Part shown: positions 1 through 12,175 of the stretch, piece after piece
Layout of the letters: each line of letters opens with the position of its first letter
Numbering within the stretch: the first letter of the stretch is position 1
Origin: Pleodorina starrii
Lineage: Eukaryota; Chlorophyta; Chlorophyceae; Chlamydomonadales; Volvocaceae
Reading direction: 5' to 3'
Assembly: GCA_030267565.1 (NCBI GenBank)
Contig: BRXU01000024.1
Coordinates: 62,001 to 126,000 of the forward strand
Length of the DNA: 64,000 bases
Notes under the pieces: generated by a model
The model's input: the letters and a program-made list of their open reading frames with translations, nothing else
What the model was told of the DNA's origin: nothing
The model's database searches: none
Translations under genes and position numbers: made by a program

Positions 1-243
1 GGCCCAGCCGCACCCCCAGTCCGGCCACCGCTGCAGCCGCCGCCGCTAGCTTGCCGCCGCCGCTGATGCCACACCGCCCTCGCCCGCGGGATGCGCGCCC
101 CCGACGTGCGCGGCCGCGCAACCGACTCGCCGCCGCCGCTGCGCCGCCATTTCAGCCGCGGGCTACCGCCTGTCTCGCCTCGCCACACCGCCACGCTTCA
201 GGTAAAACCACCCATCCATCCATCCTGCCATGCTGCACCGCTG

Positions 244-1452
244 TCACTGCTTCGTGTCCCGCTCGTCCTGCACCGCCAAGTGGGGCTCCAGCTGCTGCAG
301 CAGCTCCTGCAGCCGCGCCGGGTCCTCCACAGACAGATGACCGATCTGCAGCCGACCCGTGGGTCACAGGGAGGGAGGGAAGGAAGGGGGCTTTGGGGGT
401 TTGTTGCGGGGGACCTCGCACAGCCGGTCATCAAGCCCGCGGGCCCGCACGCCGCTACCAATGATGGAGGCGGGGCCTCCCGCGCTCACCCCTGTCACCG
501 ACCGCCCACTTCCCCACGCGATGTCGCCGCGGCAGTGCCTCGCCGCAAATCGTGTGTCGCCGCCAGTCAGTCAGCCTTCCAGCTGCCGGCGCACGTACGA
601 CACGCGCGTAGACCCATCCACTGACTCTCGACAGATGCGCCAGCCGACCAGGCAGCCAGCCAGGCAGTCATTCTTTCTGCCCAGTCAGGCCCATAACCCC
701 TGTCCCCGCCCCGCCAGCCGGTCAGCCACTAATCCAGCCAAGGCTCCCGGTCGCTCCAACGGACCCACGGGTCGCACCCACCACGGCCTCGAATGCGGTG
801 GCCTTGCGGTACGCCCCCTGCTGGCTGCCCGCCGCCGAGTATTTCAGACGGAACCGCGGGTCGGCCATCTCACGTTTGGCCCAGGTCACCAGCCTGGACT
901 CGGCGGGGCTCAGTCGCCACCCGCCGGCAAGGAGCTGGTCCAGGTACGACGACTGGGAAGTGGGACCGCGGTTCCCCAGGGAATGGCGGGGGGGGGGGGC
1001 GCAGGTGGGAAGATGTCCTGAGGTGAACATGCAGGCTTTAGGGTCCCTAAATCCCTATGGCGGACGGGATTTGTCGCGCGTGACAGGATGGCGGGTTGGG
1101 AGATGTGTAGGTGCGGGATTGCCGGGAATGCGGCCCGGTGGGAAGTGGTACGCCCGGGCCAAGCTGTCTGAGACATAGTGTACCTGGCGCGCCGCACTGA
1201 CGTGGCGCTCCGCGGCGGTCCTGTAGGCTGCGAAGTTCTTGGGCGGGCTGAGGTACTTGCAGCGCACGTGGAGCTGTCGATGGGCATGGCGGCAATTAGG
1301 TTGCCAGTGGCCAGGGACGGGCGACGTATAAGTTGCTTAAAACATGTTATTATTGGATACAAGATTGCTCCAAGGCCGACGGCGCTCACCGACCAAACTG
1401 CGTCGCCCAAATATGCAAGCTGCTGCGGTGTGTGGACTGGACGCTGTCCGGG
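244..1452 (-). CDS. Mini-ribonuclease III-like protein (5' end not resolved)
   Basis: Four minus-strand exons join in phase: 1452-1390, 1273-1184, 952-782 and 345-244 (stop), giving 141 codons of mature-type sequence. The first holds YLGDAVWS, the family's first catalytic-site motif with its acidic residue. The second reads LHVRCKYLSPPKNF, the third ends ATAFEAV, and the last continues IGHLSVEDPARLQELL. Together these match the class IV (mini) RNase III fold, whose usual length is about 130-140 residues. Bacterial and plant plastid members process 23S rRNA and, in plants, remove intron RNA; a plastid role is inferred here. All introns are phase 0 and GT-AG. The start and expected transit peptide are not found: the first exon begins after a good acceptor (TTGCAG) at 1453, so at least one 5' exon lies upstream. 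The G-run near 980-992 lies in an intron. Identity is fairly secure; the 5' end is not. Confidence 0.8.
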
Positions 1453-2977
1453 CTGCAACATTATGATATTATTGGTTGTACATGACGTAAACCGAGCAAC
1501 GGCAAATTGTTTCGGAAAGCCATTTTCACGACGGCGCAGGGGCGCAGCATGGATCCGGGTGGATTTTGCCGAACCGGCATTAAGCAACTGAGGCTTAGAT
1601 ATAATAAGCCAAACACTACACAAGCCACTACGGTACCGAACTTATTTAGCCTCAGGCTTTAGCTCCTATCTTCCGTCCCAGTGGCACCCTAGGCTTCGTC
1701 ATATACTTGGGCGCATATCGCAAAGTTTGTTCCTGCAAAATTAGTTATTGCTTTAAAAGGGCCTTCTTGGAATGGGGGAGCGCAGCTAGATCGTTCGGCG
1801 CATGGCCAAGCGCCGTTCCTAAGCATCCGGTTGCCAAAGAATTATCTGCTATGAGTAAGCGCGTCCTGGGCATTGATGACAGTTTAGGCACCTCGAACGT
1901 GCTCATCTGTAAAGGACTTCCCTGCAGGCGGCCTCTTTAATCCTTTCGCAGAACAGGAGGCGGAGCAGGACCGCGGCTTTTCCTTCTACAGGTGCAATCG
2001 GCTAGGCTTATCATAGTGCGAAAGCGTGCGTGGAACTGGGCCTGGCTCGTTGGCTGTTCGGGGTTAGGGACGACTTCCCTTACCTTACCCGTGCGCGCCC
2101 ATGGCACCTGGAGCCTCCCGTCTGCGGTGGAGCCACGCATACAGCAGCGCGCCCCCGTTGCTGCAGGCTCCCACACTATGCTCCTTTGCAAGAACCGTGT
2201 AACCCCGAGAACGACCCTTTGCTGGCCTCCTCTCCCCCCCCACACGTGGATAACACCCCCCCCAGCCCCGCCAAACCCGCTCTCGAAACTGGGTCGCTTT
2301 CATGTGCGCACACAAAGACCATCGCGGCTGACACAGACTTCTCCCCTGTCCTGTCCCCTCTTCCTCCTCATGACCGTTTCTGCACGGGACTCCCCCCACC
2401 CACCCACCCGGGACCCGGGACCCACCCACAGCGATCCACTGGCTGCCTACGCCTCCGCGCCACGGGCCGCACCCGGCCCCCGGCCCCCAGGTGCGTTCAC
2501 GAGTGCTAAATTTGGCGAAGATGGAGTGTTTGCTGCCTCAAGGGGTCCTCGCGGAACCCTCTCACCCGCGAATCGAAGTGCCCTGTTGCCTGAGCATGCG
2601 GCACATTGGATAATCGCACCACGCTAAACGGGGCTGTGGGGTTGTAAGTATGGGCAACCTCGGGTGCGATATCCCCCAAGGTCGAGGTTGTGTGCGGTCG
2701 CTGGCCCGACCGCGCGAGGGCTGCGTCGAGAAACAACCCAGATCCAGATCCAGCACCCGTCAGCTGCCCGCAATCGCGCCGGCGTAGACGCACAGCAGCA
2801 GCGCCGTGCAGAAAACGAATTGCATTGCAGTGGTAGCTGGTAGGTCTCTCCCGAACTTCTCGAATCCGCTTCGTTCCCCAATCGCGCTGCTACCCCTGCT
2901 GCCCAGCAGCCCAGCACGAAACCACACAACCTGCGCTACCTTGCCGTAATTACTTCCAGCTGTTGACGCCTCCCACC
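1453..2977. other. Intergenic stretch, probably holding the missing 5' exon of the mini-RNase III gene
   Basis: No coding sequence is recognised. A short ATG frame near 1531 (minus) could be a first exon of the neighbouring RNase III gene, but no clean splice join was found. At about 2236-2262 a C-rich segment holds the word ACGTGGATAAC, which recurs in other repeats of this window. A good acceptor (TTCCAG) ends near 2960, just before the next gene, so a 5' untranslated exon is possible. Confidence 0.4.
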
Positions 2978-4006
2978 ATGCCCCCTCCACACACATCACG
3001 CCTGCCCATCCGACGCTCAGGTCCCAGCCCCAGCCCCGGACCGCCCTCGGGCTCCGGCAGGGGGCGCGGGGCGCATGACGGCACGCCGCAGGGCGGTCGG
3101 ACCTACGGCAGGGGGGCCCCGCCGCCGCAGCAGCAGCCCATGTACGGCCGCGGCGGTCGTGGTGGCGGCGGCGGGCGCTGGGCCCCAGTCCCGCCGGCAC
3201 CGTACGGCGGGTACGATGCTCAGGCGCAAGGCTGGGGCCCGCAGGGCGGTTGGGAGCAGCACCCGCAGTACCAACATCCACCGCCCGCGTATGGGGCGGG
3301 GGCCGGCTACCCCGGGGCTGGGGGCCGGGGCGGGTACAGTGGCACCTCGCCGGCGCCCGGTGGATGGCGTGGGGGCTACAGTGGAGGCCCGCGGCCCAAC
3401 AAGTGGGTGCGGACGGAGGCGCCGGGAGCCGCGGCGGGGGCGGCGCCGCCGCAGGAGCAGGTGCTGCCGCCTTCAGCGGCAGCCACGGGTTCCGGGCTAG
3501 GCCGCGGGCAGTCGTATTACGGACGCGGCGACGGAGGCGGCCGGGGCCGCGGCGGGCGGGGAGGCCGGGGAGGCCGCGGCGGCGGTGTCGCGGGAGGGGA
3601 GGGCGATGGCGACGTGGCGCCTGGCGCCATGCAGGCGTACTACAAGCCGTCGTTCAGCTCCGACCCGTGGGTCGCTTTGACGCCGCGGCCGCTGCTGCAG
3701 GCGAGCACGCCGGGTCCCGCCGGCGGCGGGCGGGGCGGCCCGGGGCTGCACTCCGTGGACATGCGGAAGCTGGGCGGTGCCAGCCTGGCGGAGATCATTG
3801 GGGTGATGGATACCGCTGCCGAGGAGGAGCAGGAGGAGGAGCAGCAGGGGGTGTTGGAGGAGGCCGGCGGCGGTGAGCCACCGGAGGATGAGGAGCAGGA
3901 GGAGGGGACGGGGCTGGAGCCTCTGAGGGGTGGTGAAGGGCCGGGGGCCGATGACGGCGGTGGGCGATTGAGTGAGGAGGGGGCGCAGGACCGGCCCTGG
4001 CATTGA
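2978..4006 (+). CDS. Arg/Gly-rich protein with MPLKIP (TTDN1)-like C-terminal motif
   Basis: A single open exon starts at ATG 2978 (context CCCACCATG) and ends with TGA at 4004-4006, about 342 residues. Residues 1-210 are low complexity: Pro-rich start, then repeated YGRGG, GGRGG and PGGW blocks, the composition of RGG-box RNA-binding or phase-separating proteins. Near residue 221 comes YYKPSF, followed by DPWVAL and a Leu-Pro segment. This resembles the conserved C-terminal YxKPSMxxDPW motif of MPLKIP/TTDN1, a small Gly/Pro/Arg-rich protein linked in animals to transcription and splicing complexes. The tail (about 275-342) is strongly acidic (EEEQEEEQQ, EDEEQEEG), which animal MPLKIP lacks. 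The family call rests on one short motif plus composition. No TGTAA signal was seen within 2 kb downstream, so the 3' end may be more complex. Confidence 0.55.
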   Translation: MPPPHTSRLPIRRSGPSPSPGPPSGSGRGRGAHDGTPQGGRTYGRGAPPPQQQPMYGRGGRGGGGGRWAPVPPAPYGGYDAQAQGWGPQGGWEQHPQYQHPPPAYGAGAGYPGAGGRGGYSGTSPAPGGWRGGYSGGPRPNKWVRTEAPGAAAGAAPPQEQVLPPSAAATGSGLGRGQSYYGRGDGGGRGRGGRGGRGGRGGGVAGGEGDGDVAPGAMQAYYKPSFSSDPWVALTPRPLLQASTPGPAGGGRGGPGLHSVDMRKLGGASLAEIIGVMDTAAEEEQEEEQQGVLEEAGGGEPPEDEEQEEGTGLEPLRGGEGPGADDGGGRLSEEGAQDRPWH

Positions 4007-7000
4007 GGGGCGGCGGAGGGGAGTGTGAGGCTGCCGGCGAGCGGCGGAGGGAACGGCAGTAAGGCCGATGTCGCCGGATCGTGGGCTGCGTGGGCCCCCG
4101 GTGAGGAACGGGTTTTTTCGGCTGAAGCTGGGGCCGACCAGTACGGCAGCCACAGAGGGGCGCACCGCTGGCTGCGGACATGCAGGTGCGACCCCCTGCT
4201 GAGCTTGCCGCCTGATGACACCGCCCCGGCCCCCTCCACCGTCACTGGCGCTTGTGGTGAGAGGCGGCTAGGCGCGTACGGGCCGCCGCTGCGTGCGGAA
4301 GCCAAAGAACAACCGTTGGTTGGTGGCGTCGGACACACACACAGCCACACACAGACACCGGCCTCGGTTACTTGGCCGCTCTTCCTGCTCGACCCCGCCT
4401 TCAAGCTTGCTGGCCGTGGCCCGTGTGCTGCGAAAGGGTTCGGCCTCGTGCTTGCGTGTCTGCGTGCGCGTGTGCGTCGAGATTGGCTCGCCGCCGCCAG
4501 GCCCCGCAGAGTTGGTCAGTGCCCTGTGGCGAGGCAAAGAGGGAGCCCCCGCTTGTGCGGTGCGCCGAGAGCCGGTGCTGCGCCGCGCCCGCGGATGCAA
4601 CACCGGCCGCATCCCGCCGCTCCCGATGGCACCGCTGGCACTGCTGGCTGCGGGAGCAAACGGGTGTTGGCGCTTCTACAACTGGCAAATGGGCCCCCCT
4701 GGAGGCAGCTTACCGGGGGTAAATTGAAAATATCGCAGCGGAGCTTACCGGGGGTGAGAGCGGCGTGTGCATTGCGGGGGGCGCCGCTGAGGGGTGAGCC
4801 TTGCAGTGCAGTGCAGTGCGTTTCGGGAGGAAAGGGAAGGAACTGAACGGATTGCAAGCCTCCAGGGGATCTTGCGAGCGAAGTGCGCCGGCGGGGGCAC
4901 GCCGGGCTTTACGAAGCAAGAAAGCGTTGTGCGTTTCAACCCAACAACGAACGCATTCGGTGCCCATGCTTCCTTGACTTGGTATCGTGCTCAGGTGTCG
5001 AATACACGATATCCGACGCGGACTGCCGGCAGGCATGCCGTACCAACGGCTCGCAGTGCGGTGCGACCTCTCGTATGAACCGTAATTGCCGTCCATTCCA
5101 GTCAGGACGAAGGGCATTGGGCTTCCAGGCTTGGCGATTGCGGCGGCGCAATGCGGCTCGTGCAACGCTCTGCAACGCATCCGTTTCTCGCCGCCGCGCC
5201 GCCGCAGCAGATGCCTTTCTGCGGCGTCGACGAGTCGTGTCCGCAGCCGACTCGGACGGTCTCACAAAATCACCACACACCATAAAAGACTGCGTCGCCG
5301 GATACACGACCTATCGGCGTGTGCGACCGGTAGCTGTGCAGCCGTTTCTCGTGCACGTCCCGACGGTCAGGTGGGAAGGGATCGGACGCGGCAAAGATTG
5401 TGCCGTACATCTCTTCACAGCTCCTGCCAACAGGAGCTCACAAGCTCACAAGTGAACCGCGACAAGTGAACCGGGTCGCATTTCAGTCCTGTACTTGGGC
5501 TCGCGCCTGGCGCCCCCCTGCGACGCAGCAACGGCTGCGACCAACTCAGCAAAGTACCGTACCGGTATTCACGTCAAGGGGGGGTGCATATACCGCATCG
5601 ACGTTATCTTCGCCACCAGCCCGCACTCCTCCCTCTACAGCACCTCCCTCCCAGCCACACCCATTCATTGCACCGCATCGCCTTGGGGTCGTGTGTGCTC
5701 CTGTCTCGTCGGTTTGCGGCGTTTGTGAGGGTGTGGCTGCGCATTGACGTTGATCCGGAGGACCTGGCAGGGGTGCTCGCCAGCGCGCCAGTTGGGGTCG
5801 GTCGTCGGTATCGCCTGGGGGCCCCGTGAATTTCTCTCGGCTCGTCCCTGCTCGTCGTCAGCGAATAATCATGTTCGGCTCGTGTTGGCACCGGCGGTCG
5901 CGCCTTGGCGGCGCAGCTTTGCATTTCTTTGTGGCCCTCGCGTTCCCTAGCCTGCAATGGTTGCGCCGCCGCCCAGGAATGGTTCGGCTGTCGTCGGGAA
6001 ACGAGGGGGAAAAGCAGGTGCGGCGAGGCGAGAGTGCTTCTGTACATGTGCGTTTAGAGTGTTGCCCGGTCGCTGAGGGTGAGTGCTTCACAATGAGGGG
6101 CCCCACACGGGCCCTGCGGTTCGTTCTTGATGCCCAGCAGGTGATCAGCCCCGGAACAGGCGCCTTGCGTGCGTGCCGTTGGTCGTTGTTGTGACGCCGG
6201 TGTGCGTCAGCGCGGGGAGAGCTTCCCCCCCGGCAGGGCTGAAGGGTAAACCTGTAGGCGGTCGCGGTCCAAGTGTGGCGAGTACGAGCGTGCAACCAAT
6301 TCGAACGGACTTGTACTCTTGTAATCCAAGCGCGGCTGCTGCGGGACAACGCCCGGCCCCAGTGAAACCCTGGTGCGGGCCAGACAGGCCAAAGGGTGTG
6401 TGTGTGTGTGCTGAGGAGCATCGGGCATTGGGGCTGCGTGAATTGCTTGGGGGGTTATCCACGTATAGGCCGGCGCCCGTGAACGGTAACGGGGAGCGGG
6501 GGTAGAGGCCTTTTCCGTCTTACAGGTGGCGTGGCAATGGCCCCTCCGTCGGCCTCCTTCGCAGCCGCACAGGAAGCATTCCCGGTACCCTTCAGAGGCA
6601 GGCACACCGCAGGGGGCCGCCGCGATCCCGCCGGACAGAGCGACACGGGGGGAAGCGGCCATTTGGTCGGCTCGCCAAAACACGGTACTCCTTTCAGCCG
6701 TAGAGGCGGCCCCCGTACGGCAATGACGCACAACTTTGCCGCACCGAATCTGTACCATACTGTACTACACCCTCCCTCCTCCGGACTTCTCTTCCTCTAC
6801 CGTCCCGTCTGCCGTACCTACACACCCAGCCCCCGCCATCTGCGAGTACGGCACACACGAAATGCGACAGCAGCGATTGTGACCGCAGGCGGTATGGGAT
6901 CCGGCCGGCGAAGGCCGGGCCGTGTTAGCGCCAAGGCGTCATTAGTCAGTTCGTTCGTTGGACTAGTTAGGCAATCTAATAAACCGTTACCGAGTTAAGT

Positions 7001-8878
7001 AATCACACTGTAGTGCGACAAAAGAATGGCTTCCGTGTGTGGGGGGGGGAGGGGCGGGGGGTATGTGCACACGCGACACCCCAAAAAACGCATGAGAATC
7101 AGCACCGACGGGCGGCGTCTAAAATGTAAATCTACCTGAACTGAAGGCGTGAAGGGGCTCGGCGACCGGCAAACTGAGTGGCCTGCGGCTGGGATGGGAT
7201 CAGCCTGGTACTGCCAAGCGGCCGCACGGCACAGCCGGATGCGCTACAACCACCAACCGCCAACACAACAGCGCCACCAACGGCCATTTCCGCAACCACA
7301 GCCGTCATCGCACAGCACAGCTGAAAGAGAAGCTTTCGATACAAATACTCGATGTTGTGAAAGAATGCCAATGCGGCAATTCGCAGTGCACCGCCCCCTT
7401 GCGCCTGGACGAAGGCGATCACAGCCCCCCTCCCCTAGCCACACACATGCGCACAAAGAATAACAGGCAACCTCACTCCACACACGCTCACACGCACGGC
7501 TGACCTTCCCTCAAGCCTCCAACACACAATTGCACCGATGCGATGCGACGCAGCACTCATCAGCAGCAGCAGAAGCCAGGCGATTTGAGCCCGCAGCGCC
7601 GCCCGTTTCTCACCTAGTCAACGCAAAGGCGTTGAGTGCGCGTGCGCATGTGCGCAGCAGCAGAAGCCGTAAAATGCCCCTTTTTCTCAAATGCAGTTGC
7701 CACTCCACAGAGTCAAAACCTCACATAGCACCAGGCGGCGGACACGAACCCAATCGCGCCGGCCACCGCACAAGGAATCGTCCTGGTCAAATGCTCTGTC
7801 CCTCTCTCTCTCTTTCGCTCTCTCCGTCTCTGTCCCTCTTCCAATCCGCCCAACACCTGATCCGTTTCCTGCCACAGACGGGCGATTAAATAAATCCTTT
7901 CCCCATCATTAAACCCACCATCACAATAAGCGCTGCCAAGGTGACACTCACCTCTGAGACGCCAGCCCTGGCGGGGCAAAGTAAGAGCGCCTCCCGCAGT
8001 AAGAGCGCAACACAGCCCAGGGGGGATGATGGGCCCGGGGGCCCGGCACCGGCGGGATGATGGGCCTCCACCGCAACACATCGGAAGATACGACACCCGA
8101 CAGCTCGTTGCCCGTCAGCTGGCCCCGCCGTAAAGCGCGAGGACTTGAATGGAGTCCAGCCCCCCCAGGCAGGATGCAAGGTCATTGAGGTGACGGCCAC
8201 ACGCACATGCGCAAAACGTGCCAAACGTCACATACACGCGCTCTTTCAGACGCCACTCTCACAGTTGAGTGTCGTCGCCAGCAATAATCCTCATCACGTC
8301 ATCAACAATCAACAACAACAAGAACAAGGGTGCTGCGGGCACAGGGAGCCGCAGCTGCTGTGCTTCCCGCGATGGACACGACACCTTCACATTCACAAAC
8401 CCGGCAGCCCTCTAGGATAAGAGCTTAATGCACGCACGGGACTGCACAGTCCCTCATAACCGCCTACTTCTTTGCTACTGCCAACTACCCCACTGCTAAG
8501 CCCTCCGTGCGTGCTAGCACTGCCTATTTCGGGAGCCCACTACAGCTGCCACTCCTACTACCAAATCCTAATCGCTCCCAGCGTCCCAGGGCGCGCTGGG
8601 CCCTGTGTCGCCTGCAGGACGCCGTCCGTTCGGATACGCAGCCGATCGAGACCCTCGCGGACGCCAGGAGAGTCTATTACCGCACTGCCGTCGGGGCATG
8701 GTTGGGTTCTCAGTTTGTTCTTGATTTCGAGTGTTGGGACGCCACATCCACCTAGCTGCAGCAATCAATGGGGAAACAGGCGCTTCAGGAGGGAGGCCAT
8801 CTTCCCATCAGAGGAGGAGGTGGGGTCTGAAGCCTCAAAGGTGGGCCAAGCGCCGGTTCCGACGTGGCGGGGGCCGTG
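4007..8878. other. Long stretch with no recognised gene
   Basis: Many overlapping frames are open on both strands because of base composition, but none has a recognisable domain and no chain of phased exons could be built. Visible items are a repeated short phrase around 4700-4755 (AGCTTACCGGGGGT twice), GT/GA microsatellites near 6400 and 7800, a G-rich run at 7040-7065, and a mobile-element-like phrase at 6440-6485 (minus) shared with 23.9 kb and 54.8 kb. Diverged 3' exons of the minus-strand gene at 9778-12081 could lie here, but I could not find them. Confidence 0.4.
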
Positions 8879-8879
8879 G

Positions 8880-9297
8880 CGGGGCTGGCAACCTCGGCGG
8901 CCGCGGCGGCGGCGGCGAAGGTGAGGGCGTGTGTGGCGGCGGCGGCATACGCGGCGGCGGGCGAGATGGCGGCGGGGGTCGTGGCGGGGCTGGCGACCTC
9001 GGCGCCCGCGGCGGCGGCAGTGAAGGCGAGGGCGTTCGTGGCGGCGGCGGCGTGCGTGGCGGCGGGCGAGATGGCGGCGGGGGTCGTGGCGGGGCTGGCG
9101 ACCTCGGCGCCCGCGGCGGCGGTGAAGGTGAGGGCGTGTGTGGCGGCGGCGGCATACGCGGCGGCGGGCGAGATGGCGGCGGGGGTCGTGGCGGGGCTGG
9201 CGACCTCGGCGCCCGCGGCGGCGGCGAAGGTGAGGGCGTGTGTGGCGGCGCCGGCGGCGGTGATGGCATGCGCGGAGGCAGCGGTGACGGCCGGAGC
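8880..9297. repeat. GC-rich tandem repeat, four units of about 105 bp
   Basis: The phrase CGGGGCTGGCGACCTCGG recurs at about 8880, 8985, 9089 and 9191, giving unit lengths near 105, 105 and 102 bp; unit length varies in steps of 3. The array is open in several frames. One reads as Gly/Arg-rich (GGRDGGGGRGGAGDLG), another as Ala/Val-rich. No flanking domain tells which, if any, is translated. It lies just beyond the last recognised exon of the minus-strand secreted-protein gene. Confidence 0.8.
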
Positions 9298-9777
9298 ATG
9301 CGCGGCGGCGGTGGGAAGGGCCGGGGCATCCGTGGTGGCGGGCGCGACGGTGGCGGCTGACGTGGCGACCGTGGCGGCGGGCGGGAGCCCCGAAGGGGTG
9401 CAGGCCGAGGTGAAGGCGCCTGTGAGGGATGGGGCGGGAGGGCAGCGTTGCTTCACCCTTCCGTACATACGCCTCTACAAACGTAACCCGAGTAGCTCTA
9501 TACGGTAAACACAGATAGGCAGTCGGGACTGGGTACACGTCAGCCTGGCATTCGGACAAGTTGGTGGTCATTCCCAGGGCTAGGGTAGCTTCCTACGTCC
9601 TCAGGACCGTTGCGGTGTCCTGGAGCAGCCCACGTGCCCACCCCACGGAGGGAGGACTCAGTCGCACTCAGGTCGTCCACAGGTGTGGAGCGGCCCCCTG
9701 GCCCAAAGGCGCGGGATCAAGGACAGCTGTGGACGCAACCCAGCTGTCAGTTTTAGACAGGCAGGAGACAGGCTTAC

Positions 9778-12081
9778 CGGGGAAGGGGGAGGAGATCGGC
9801 GCGAGGCTGGCGAGGGTGCCCGAGGGAGCGGGGCGGGGGGTCGGGCAGCGGGAGAGGGTGACAGGTGGGGCTGGGGAGGCGGGGTCGCTGCTGGGTTGGC
9901 CGGGAAAGGAGAGGGCGCCTGCGGTGGTGTCGGGGCTGGAGATGTCGGCTGTGCGGGCGTTGGCGGTGGTGGTGGTGGTGGTGGTGCAAAGTCGCCGCCA
10001 TAGCCGCCAAAGACGCCGCCGCCGGGCGAGTAGTAGCCGCCGGCAAAGCCGTGTGATGGTACGGTGTCGTACAGAAGGCGTCGGATGGCCTCGGAGGTTT
10101 CGTCGAAGAGGGCCGCGACGGCGTCCGCCACCGCCGCCGTGTTGAGTCTGAGGGGGTAGAAGTCCATGAAGGAGGGGTCCGCCGGCGGCTGGTACTTGCC
10201 TGCAGGCATCGCAGTGGGTGGGTCGAGATGCACGGTGATACGGTATTTCACCGTAGCGATGGGCGGTGGGCGTGAGGAGTCGATTGGCCGTGAAGGGGCC
10301 ATGATTGTCACCCGGTCCATAGAAGCCAGCGTCTGAACTCTTGAAGTCAAACTTGGAGTCGGGCTCAGCCGGAAAGGAAACGTGTAATTGGTGTTGCTGT
10401 ATGGAACACGACAAATGCGGTGTTGCTGTACGGAATGACAAATGCGGTCGGTACGGCAATGGTGCCGTGTCCGCGATGCAGCGTACGACATCGTACCTTT
10501 GTGGAAGGCGGTTATGACACGGTCCAGCATGGCGCCCCAGCCCTCCTGCGGACCGGCCTGCCAGCTGTAACCCAGCCACAGCACGGCGCCGGGAGTGCCG
10601 ACGCGGGAAAAGGCCTTGGGGGGGAGGGAGGCGGGGCGGGAAAGGTGGGGGCGTGATTCGCCCAGCGCTGGGGGCTGGGAAGTGCCTCGACTGACACGTG
10701 CACGAAGCGACTGAGACGAGACAGTGATGCATTTACGCGGCCATAGCGCAGCACGAGGAGAAAGCGCACGGCAGGGCATATCCACGCATTAGGCTGTGGG
10801 GCGTGTGAGCTGATACCGGGCAGTTGGTCGAGTAGTGGTCTGTTGGCTGTAGGTCTGCCCATCCAGGATCATTGAGCCTTACAACTGCCACCGCTACCGC
10901 AACGGTTCCCACCGTTCAACCCCCCCCCCCGGGTTTCGCCCCACCTTCCCAAAACACACACGCACGCAGGCACACTCATACGCCCTCACCTGCGCGACGG
11001 TCTTCATGGGGTCTCCACCAACGGTGTACAGCGGGTACGACACAGCGTCAGCGTCCTCGTGCCTGCACCAGGAGTGGACCTGCGGCGGGGAACGGGGGCG
11101 TGCGGGTTTGGGTTCGGCAGCAGCGGTGTCAGCGAACGAACCGACCAGGATTTTCAGCTACGTGAGCGGAGGGGCAGTGGCAGCGGAGCGGTCGAGCGCA
11201 TGCGGTGGGATGCTTGCAAGCGCCAGGGCGGGCCGAGGAAGCTATGCACGACAACAGCATTCGGACCACATCTGTCAAGACTTGGGGTTGCGTTACCAGC
11301 TTTCAGGTTGCGCCGTGCTGCCCCGATTTGAGTCGGTCTGCCGGAGCGGCGGACCGTTGGCCCCCCGGTGCTCTGTCAAGCTGCCCCGTCCTATCCCGAA
11401 GGCGAATGCCTCTTTCGAAGACGCGAATGCGTTACACTGTGCAGGTACAAATCGCTAGGTGTGCGCAGGTAATTGCGGGCGGAATAATTGCGCCCGCGAC
11501 CAGCGAAAACCGACCTGCATCTGGCGCGCGTCCTCGAGATGAGATGGCCATGGCACGGACAGGAAGCGCTCCGCGTAGTTGCTCACGGACGCGTTGCCGA
11601 TCGCGTCTCGCGCATTGTCGGTCACCAGAGCACACTTATGCCAGCTGCCCTGATAGCCGAGGATGCTCGCGACCAGGTTTTGCGCCGCGTCAGGATGCCG
11701 CGCGGAATCGTGAACAACGACCAGGCCTCCGGACTCGACATACGCCGTCAGCTGGCGCATATCTTCGGCGTCGCTGTACAGGGCGTCGCCGCTGGAGGGT
11801 GGAATGATGAAGGCCGCAGGCCGGGCACCGCTGCTGATTCGGAAATCCATCGGACCTCCCGCGACGGTGGCGACATTGGCACCGACTCGTCGCAGCTGGA
11901 GTTGCAGGCTAAGAGGTCCTTTGGGATCCCAGAAGGGGTCGAGGACGCCCGAGGTGCTGGAGTGGTAGACTGCTACCGTTGGCTTTGAGTCTGATGACTC
12001 GCCCAGCGACCCGGCAGCGAGGAGTGCCAAGATGCTGACAAACGTGAGATACAATACATATATCTTGTGAAACATTGTCAT
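9778..12081 (-). CDS. Secreted Pro-rich protein with GATase1/ThuA-like domain (3' part missing or unrecognised)
   Basis: Four minus-strand exons join in phase: 12081-11515, 11079-10990, 10614-10497 and 10199-9778. Translation starts at ATG 12081 with a hydrophobic signal peptide (VLYLTFVSILALLAAGS). Exon 1 encodes a domain resembling class I amidotransferase-like/ThuA folds: VAVYHSS, then FIIPPSSGDALYSD, then GGLVVVHDSARHP. No catalytic Cys-His-Glu triad is evident, so an enzymatic role is not claimed. Exons 2-3 (VHSWCRHEDADAVSY; VLWLGYSWQAGPQEGW) are almost identical to the plus-strand paralogue at 18.2 kb, whereas exons 1 and 4 are diverged. Exon 4 ends in a long Pro-rich run typical of hydroxyproline-rich extracellular proteins and stops at a strong donor (CCCCG|GTAAGC). 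Paralogue exons 5-9 have no counterpart found downstream, so the gene is truncated or its 3' exons have diverged. Confidence 0.7.
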
Positions 12082-12165
12082 GAGTCGAGCACTTGTGCGT
12101 CCTGTAATGTTGATATGCAACAACTCGGAGCCGCAGTAGTCTGCGACAAGACGTCTGCCCCGGTC

Positions 12166-12175
12166 CTTTTATATA
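12166..12175 (-). promoter_or_regulatory. TATA box of the minus-strand secreted-protein gene
   Basis: On the minus strand the sequence reads TATATAAAAG, about 90 bp upstream of ATG 12081, a plausible spacing for a TATA box and a short 5' UTR. It is one of few TATA-like elements in this GC-rich window that sit just upstream of a called start. Confidence 0.55.

Noticed and set aside
1184..1273. Reading the mini-RNase III exons as one continuous minus frame (910-1623)
   Set aside because: The continuous frame turns into non-family sequence after AVWS; conserved blocks lie in separate exons with proper splice sites.
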